From Blastococcus xanthinilyticus (lineage in GTDB: Bacteria; Actinomycetota; Actinomycetes; Mycobacteriales; Geodermatophilaceae): DNA of 51,956 nt. Below, piece by piece: positions 47,955-51,956 of this stretch. Position 1 is the first letter of the stretch, and each line of letters opens with the position of its first letter. The stretch is taken from assembly GCF_008124835.1 (NCBI RefSeq), contig NZ_VNHW01000019.1, positions 1-51,956 on the forward strand, given 5' to 3'. The notes under the pieces were generated by a model that saw only the letters and a program-made list of their open reading frames with translations, did no database searches and was not told the DNA's origin. Made by a program: the position numbers and the translations under genes.

Positions 47955-49202
47955 TCAAGGCGCCGCGCCGTGCGGCTTCGGGGGCGGGGCCAGCCGCCAG
48001 CCGGTGCCGGTCCACTGCACGAGGTCGGCGAGCTCGAGCGACGGCAGCACCCGCAGCACGTCGAGGACGGTGCAGCCGGCGGTGCTCGCCAGCCGTTCGG
48101 CACTCACCCCGATCCGCACCGGGCAGGCGTCAAGGACGCGGGCCGCCAGCTCCGGGAGCTCGTCGCGCGGGGAGGTCGGCCGCTCGGGCGGCGGGGCGAG
48201 ATCGGTGCCGATGCCACCGACGGCCTCGATGACGTGCGCCGCCGAGGCGACCAGCACCGCACCGCCCGCGGAGTCGCGGAGCAGCTCGTGGCAGCCGACC
48301 GACAGGGCGCTCGTGACGGGGCCGGGGACCACCATCAGCGCCCGGCCGAGATCGCGGGCGCGGTTCGCCGTCGCCTGGGCGCCGGAGCGCGCGGCCGCCT
48401 CCACGACCACCGTGCCGCGGGTCAGGGCGGCGATCAGCCGGTTGCGGACCAGGAAGCGGTGCCGCAGCGGGGCGCACCCCGGTGGCCACTCGCTCACCAG
48501 CATCCCGGTCTCGGCGATCCGCGCGAGGAGCGCGCTGTTCGCCGCCGGGTAGACCCGGTCCACCCCGCAGGCCAGGACGGCGATCGTCGGGGCCTCGGCG
48601 GCGAGCGCACCGCGGTGGGCGGCGGCGTCGATGCCGAACGCTCCGCCCGACACCACGGTCCAGCCGCGCTCGCCGAGCTGGTGGCCGAGCTCGGCGGCGA
48701 CGTGCTCGCCGTAGGCGGTCGAGGCGCGGGAACCGACGACGGCCACCGATCGATCGACGAGGAGGTCGAGCCGGCCGGCTCCGCGGACCCACAGCCCGAT
48801 GGGCGGCACGAGTGCCCTGGTGCGATCTGACTGGTCGCGGTGGGCGAGCGGCTCGTCGGCCACGGCGACGGTCAGGGCGTGCAGCGGGTACGCCGGCCAC
48901 TCGGGATCCTCCGGGACCACGAAGCGGGCGCCGCAGCGCTCGGCGCGGGTGAGGTCGGCCAGGGTGGCGTCCTGCCGCGCCCGGGCCCCGACCAGCCCGC
49001 GGATCCGCTCCGGCGCCGTCCCGGCCCGCACCCGCCGGACCGCCTCGACCGGCCCCACGTCCTCGACGTAGCGGTGCACGTCGACGGTGCCCGGCTCGAC
49101 CGCCCGGCTCAGCCACACCCGCGCCCGCCGCACCCCGGGGTGCACGACCCCTGGCACCGGGACGGCCGTGCGCGCGTCCTCCAGGTCCTCGTCGAGGCTC
49201 AT
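47955..49202 (-). CDS. dprA: DNA-processing protein DprA
   Basis: Loads RecA on incoming single-stranded DNA during transformation. The 415-residue protein has a SAM-like N-terminal part. The Rossmann core shows [81 protein letters not shown]-terminal winged-helix follows ([19 protein letters not shown]). ATG 49202 overlaps the stop codon of a degenerate comM 3' end (ATGA). The original order was therefore comM-dprA with translational coupling. Confidence 0.94.
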   Translation of the reverse strand: MSLDEDLEDARTAVPVPGVVHPGVRRARVWLSRAVEPGTVDVHRYVEDVGPVEAVRRVRAGTAPERIRGLVGARARQDATLADLTRAERCGARFVVPEDPEWPAYPLHALTVAVADEPLAHRDQSDRTRALVPPIGLWVRGAGRLDLLVDRSVAVVGSRASTAYGEHVAAELGHQLGERGWTVVSGGAFGIDAAAHRGALAAEAPTIAVLACGVDRVYPAANSALLARIAETGMLVSEWPPGCAPLRHRFLVRNRLIAALTRGTVVVEAAARSGAQATANRARDLGRALMVVPGPVTSALSVGCHELLRDSAGGAVLVASAAHVIEAVGGIGTDLAPPPERPTSPRDELPELAARVLDACPVRIGVSAERLASTAGCTVLDVLRVLPSLELADLVQWTGTGWRLAPPPKPHGAAP

Positions 49203-49324
49203 GCCGCGCTCCGCTGCGGGCCCATGCCGATGGCCTCTGAGACGTCGTCGGCGGTCCGCACCGTCCAGCCCGCGAGGTCGGCCATCGTCCGGACCACCCG
49301 GAGCACGGCTTGGCAGAGGTCGAG
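49199..49324 (-). pseudogene. comM 3'-end remnant A
   Basis: This 41-codon stretch (LDLCQAVLRVVRTMADLAGW onward, ending GMGPQRSAA) is homologous to the C terminus of the intact comM downstream of it in sequence order: 24 of the last 34 residues are identical. Its TGA overlaps the dprA ATG exactly as an intact comM stop would. Upstream of it the frame is unrelated to comM, so it is a fragment. Confidence 0.75.
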
Positions 49325-49354
49325 GCGAGGCGACTCCACCTTCCGGCGGCTCAC

Positions 49355-49360
49355 TACGGT
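49355..49360 (+). promoter_or_regulatory. Leaderless -10 box (TACGGT)
   Basis: TACGGT ends six bases before GTG 49367, with no ribosome-binding site; it fits the leaderless TANNNT pattern seen elsewhere in the window. Confidence 0.5.
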
Positions 49361-49366
49361 CGCAGC

Positions 49367-49576
49367 GTGGGCATCTTCTCCAGGTGGCGGACCCGGGCCC
49401 GCTTCTACGGCACCTGCCCTGCCTGCAGTCATGACTGGCGTGAACACCCGGGCGGCGTCTTCGAACCGGACGCGACTACCTGCGGTGAGTGCGACTACGA
49501 GATCGGACACGAACAGCGAGAACCGGACAGCGGCCCGCCTTGTCGACAGCGAGCTCCGGCCCCACCCTTCGGGTAG
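49367..49576 (+). CDS. Small zinc-ribbon-like Cys-rich protein, 69 residues
   Basis: GTG 49367 opens a 69-residue protein starting GIFSRWRTRARFYGTCPACS. Two Cys pairs, CPAC and CGEC, are spaced about 22 residues apart, as in a zinc ribbon, followed by DYEIGHEQREPDSGPPC. I do not recognise a named family. It is the only plus-strand gene in this part, sits between two comM remnants, and has its own leaderless promoter, so it looks like inserted cargo. Codon use is somewhat less GC-extreme than its neighbours. Confidence 0.65.
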   Translation: MGIFSRWRTRARFYGTCPACSHDWREHPGGVFEPDATTCGECDYEIGHEQREPDSGPPCRQRAPAPPFG

Positions 49577-49901
49577 GGCGATGGACACGCGCTCAACCGA
49601 GCGCCAGCTCGTCCGTGCGCCCGTGTGCCGGCTCATGCCGCGCTCCGCTGCAGGCGCATGCCGAGGGCCTCGGCGACCTCATCGGGACCGGGAACCGTGC
49701 GCCCTCCCAAGTCGCTCAACGTCCAGGCGACCCGGAGGACAACGGTCTGGCGAAACTGGTCGCGCGTGGGCCGCCAACGCCGGGAAGGGCGGACGGCCCG
49801 ACCCCTCACGGGGAGACGCGGGGGCCGGTTCCCCTCAGCGTCGGACCGAGCCGTCCGCACGGAGGAAGCTAGGTCACGCGCCACCCCGCCGCACTCGGCT
49901 T
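49577..49901 (-). pseudogene. Gap with comM 3'-end remnant B (49633-49761)
   Basis: This gene-free stretch between the Cys-rich gene and comM contains a second comM tail at 49633-49761 (DQFRQTVVLRVAWTLSDLGG onward, ending GMRLQRSAA): 26 of 34 residues match the intact comM end. It also carries the same CATGCCGC-CGCTGC-GGC-CATGCCGA stretch on the plus strand. The segment 49762-49901 has no recognisable gene; 49577-49632 likewise. Remnants A and B differ from each other as much as from comM, so they are not recent local duplicates. Confidence 0.7.
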
Positions 49902-51422
49902 TCATGCCGCCACCCGCTGCAGGCGCATGCCGAGCGCCTCGGCGACGTCGTCGGCGGTCGGCACCGTCCGGCCCGCGAGGTCGGCCATCGTCCAGGCCAC
50001 GCGCTGCACCCGGTCGAAGCCGCGCACCGACAACCCACCGCGTTCCAGGGCACGCTCGGCCAGCCGGAGCGACGGGCGCGGAACGGCGAACCGCTCGCGG
50101 AGCATGCGCCCGGGCACCTGGCTGTTGAGCGCCAGCCCCGTGCCGGCGAGCCGCTCCGCGGCGACCGCGCGGGCCCGGGCCACCCGGCCGGCGACGACCT
50201 CGGTCGACTCCGGTGCCTCCAGCCCGTCGAGCCAGGCGGCACGCGTGACCGGCGGGAGATCCACGCGCAGGTCCACCCGATCGAGCAACGGGCCGGACAG
50301 CCGGGACTGGTAGCGCCGCCGCTCCAGCGGGCTGCACGTGCAGGCGGTGTCACCGGCGGCACTGGCGCACGGGCACGGGTTGGCCGCCAGCACCAGCTGC
50401 GCGCGGCACGGGAAGGTCGCCGACCCCGATGCCCGCTGGATGGTCACCTGCCCCCGCTCGAGCGGCTGGCGGAGGGTGTCGAGCACCGCGCGCGGGAACT
50501 CCGGCGCCTCGTCCATGAACAGCACGCCGCGGTGCGCCCGGCACAGGGCGCCCGGTCGGATCTGGCCGGAGCCGCCACCGATCAGCGCCGCCATGGTCGC
50601 CGAGTGGTGCGGCGCCTCGAACGTGGGCCGGGTGACCAGCGGCGCCTCCGGCGGCAGCGTGCCGGCGATCGAGTGGATCGCCGTCACCTCCAGCGCGGCC
50701 TGCTCGTCAAGGGCCGGGAGCAGGCCGGGCAGCCGCTCGGCGAGCATCGTCTTGCCCGCACCGGGCGGGCCGGTCAGGAACAGGTGGTGCCCTCCGGCCG
50801 CCGCCACCTCGACCGCGCGCCGCCCGGCCGCCTGCCCGACCACGTCACCGAGGTCCGGCACCGGTGGGTCGGCGGGTAGCGGACCGCGTTCGTACGGGGT
50901 CAGGGGCGCTGAGCCCTTCAGGTGCTCGACCAGCCGGCCGAGGCTCTCCACGGGGAGGACCTCGACCCGCTCGACCAGGGCCGCCTCGGCCGCGTTGGCC
51001 AGGGGGACGACGACCTGGCGGTGCCCGGCCCGGGCGGCGGCGAGGACGGCAGGGAGGACGCCGCGGATGCCGCGCACCGACCCGTCCAGCCCCAGCTCAC
51101 CGAGCAGCACCAGGTGCTCCACCGCCCGGCGGCGGACCGTGCCCGCGGCCGCCAGCACCGCAGCGGCCAGCGCCAGGTCGAAGCCGCTGCCCTGCTTGGG
51201 CATGGCGGCCGGCGACAGCCCGATGGTGATCCGCCGGGCCGGGAACTCGCCTCCGGCGTTGGCGACCGCCGCCCGCACCCGGTCCACCGACTGCCGCACC
51301 ACGGCGTCGGGCAGGCCGACCAGCACGACCCCGGGCAGCCCCGCGGCGATGTCCACCTCGACCTCGACCATCGCCCCCTGGACACCGGCGAGCCCGACCG
51401 ACCAGGTGCGCGCCAGCGTCAC
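49902..51422 (-). CDS. comM: YifB/ComM family Mg chelatase-like AAA+ ATPase
   Basis: A hexameric helicase that aids branch migration during natural transformation. The 506-residue product has an N-terminal Lon-like domain (VEVDIAAGLPGVVLVGLPD, ITIGLSPAAMPKQGSGFDL). The AAA+ core follows, with Walker A FLTGPPGAGKTMLAERLPGL, Walker B GVLFMDEAPEF, and the Cys cluster ANPCPCASAAGDTACTCSP. The C-terminal domain ends in GMRLQRVAA. GTG 51422 overlaps the yraN stop (GTGA). It is separated from dprA by remnants A and B and a small gene. Confidence 0.94.
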   Translation of the reverse strand: MTLARTWSVGLAGVQGAMVEVEVDIAAGLPGVVLVGLPDAVVRQSVDRVRAAVANAGGEFPARRITIGLSPAAMPKQGSGFDLALAAAVLAAAGTVRRRAVEHLVLLGELGLDGSVRGIRGVLPAVLAAARAGHRQVVVPLANAAEAALVERVEVLPVESLGRLVEHLKGSAPLTPYERGPLPADPPVPDLGDVVGQAAGRRAVEVAAAGGHHLFLTGPPGAGKTMLAERLPGLLPALDEQAALEVTAIHSIAGTLPPEAPLVTRPTFEAPHHSATMAALIGGGSGQIRPGALCRAHRGVLFMDEAPEFPRAVLDTLRQPLERGQVTIQRASGSATFPCRAQLVLAANPCPCASAAGDTACTCSPLERRRYQSRLSGPLLDRVDLRVDLPPVTRAAWLDGLEAPESTEVVAGRVARARAVAAERLAGTGLALNSQVPGRMLRERFAVPRPSLRLAERALERGGLSVRGFDRVQRVAWTMADLAGRTVPTADDVAEALGMRLQRVAA

Positions 51423-51778
51423 GAGAACGCCGCCGGCAGGTGGGTGACGACGGCCGGCCGCTCGGGGCGCACCAGGACGCCCACGACGTCGAACCGCACC
51501 TCGGGCGCGTGCTCGTCGTGCTCGGCGAGCCACCGCTGCGCGAGCACCCGCAGCCGGCGCTGCTTGACCGGGGTGACCGCCTCGACGGGCCGGCCGTAGC
51601 CCGTGCCCCGCCGGGTCTTGACCTCGCAGAAGACCAGCGCGTCCCCGTCGCGGGCGACGAGGTCGAGCTCGCCCTCGCGGCACCGCCAGTTGCGGTCGAG
51701 GACCCGCAGGCCGGCATCGGTCAAGTAGGCGACGGCGATGCGTTCACCGCGGGCGCCGAGATCAGTCGTGGGAGGCAC
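51419..51778 (-). CDS. yraN: YraN family protein (UPF0102, endonuclease-like)
   Basis: A 119-residue protein with the UPF0102 signatures GARGERIAVAYLTDAGLRVL, NWRCREGELDLVARDGDALVF, CEVKTRRGTGYGRPVEAV and KQRRLRVLAQRWLAEH. The E-L-D...E-V-K arrangement is that of the restriction endonuclease-like fold (Asp and Glu-x-Lys). Its biological role is unsettled. It is coupled to comM by a GTGA overlap, in the usual yraN-comM-dprA order. The start is GTG 51778. Confidence 0.92.
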   Translation of the reverse strand: MPPTTDLGARGERIAVAYLTDAGLRVLDRNWRCREGELDLVARDGDALVFCEVKTRRGTGYGRPVEAVTPVKQRRLRVLAQRWLAEHDEHAPEVRFDVVGVLVRPERPAVVTHLPAAFS

Positions 51779-51882
51779 TCCCCGACCGTGCCGCGCGGCC
51801 GCGGCGGGACCCAGCGCCGGCGACGATCTGTGGACAGCGCCGGGCCTGTGGACGGGCTAGGTGTAGTAGTTCATGACGTTGC

Positions 51883-51956
51883 TCACACGCCGCCGAGGTC
51901 GTCGAAGATCGACATCTGATCCGTGGTGACCTCCGGCAGGTCTGGCGTCTGAGCCT
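51883..51956 (-). CDS. C-terminal end of an unidentified protein (partial)
   Basis: Only the last 23 codons before TGA 51885-51883 are in the window: AQTPDLPEVTTDQMSIFDDL and GGV. Codon choice looks coding, and the gene reads in the same direction as yraN, 104 bases further on. The QMSIF tail resembles the sliding-clamp-binding pentapeptide QL[S/D]LF. In mycobacteria genes upstream of yraN include rnhB and a DUF2469 gene, but I cannot tell which this is. Confidence 0.45.
   Translation of the reverse strand, partial: AQTPDLPEVTTDQMSIFDDLGGV

Noticed and set aside
49489..49872. A 127-codon plus-strand frame after the Cys-rich gene
   Set aside because: It overlaps the Cys-rich gene and runs antisense to comM remnant B; no start signal or domain.
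51820..51860. Two CTGTGGAC words as possible DnaA boxes or an origin
   Set aside because: They do not match TTATCCACA well, only two occur, and no dnaA/dnaN/oriC neighbourhood is present.

Overview
The window comes from a very GC-rich actinobacterium. Gene order (rimP-nusA-ylxR-infB-ylxP-rbfA-truB and ribF-rpsO-pnp-pepR-dapB; cdsA-frr-pyrH-tsf-rpsB; whiG-xerC-dprA-comM-yraN; dxr-rseP-ispG-GNAT-PBP) is the classic actinomycete chromosomal core. GTG starts, 4-base GTGA stop/start overlaps and leaderless TANNNT promoters are frequent. A Geodermatophilaceae-like organism (Blastococcus, Geodermatophilus or Modestobacter) is my best guess from overall impression; no 16S gene is in view to prove it.

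Layout. 1-350: minus-strand promoter and leader of an rRNA operon whose 16S gene should lie just off the left edge. 351-8074 (minus): dapB, vanZ-like, pepR, pnp, rpsO, ribF, ilvE. 8284-10980: accessory island with a CPBP membrane protease, an MhuD-like heme-degrading monooxygenase, and nickel-pincer cofactor genes larB and larE. 10985-21004 (minus): the truB to rimP ribosome-maturation/transcription operon, with a MATE transporter, an nrnA-type DHH phosphoesterase and an 80-residue acidic protein embedded in it. 21284-22237 (plus): a Tat-type lipoprotein and a DUF4439 ferritin-like protein. 22349-32350: penicillin-binding lipoprotein, GNAT, ispG, a TPR-like membrane protein, a LysR/EamA pair, rseP and dxr. 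32507-39224: DUF2631, VIT1 transporter, rlmN, PPK2, hydrolase, SpoU methyltransferase, DUF2332, and a DUF952-GNAT fusion. 39228-43838 (minus): cdsA, frr, pyrH, tsf, rpsB. 44131-49202: M23 peptidase, methyltransferase, GNAT, WhiG/FliA-type sigma factor, xerC, dprA. 49203-51956: remnants of comM 3' ends, a small Cys-rich gene, comM, yraN and the tail of one more gene.

Most of the window is housekeeping: translation (rpsB, tsf, frr, rpsO, infB, rimP, rbfA, truB, rlmN), RNA processing and decay (pnp, nusA, nrnA), isoprenoid precursors (dxr, ispG), and envelope lipids and wall (cdsA, PBP, M23, dapB).

The most unusual structure is a dispersed repeat family. Three copies begin exactly at the stop codon of a gene (ribF, nrnA, DUF4439). 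Each has TGA, four bases, then a 17-base hairpin whose two arms differ between copies but stay fully complementary around a TCC loop. At nrnA the element has expanded into a five-unit, 95-bp tandem array that also supplies the ribosome-binding site, start codon and first ~30 residues of the downstream MATE transporter. Other points of note are a probable CTG start for rseP, two degenerate extra copies of the comM 3' end flanking a small Cys-rich gene, and an M23 peptidase frame with no stop codon near its domain end.
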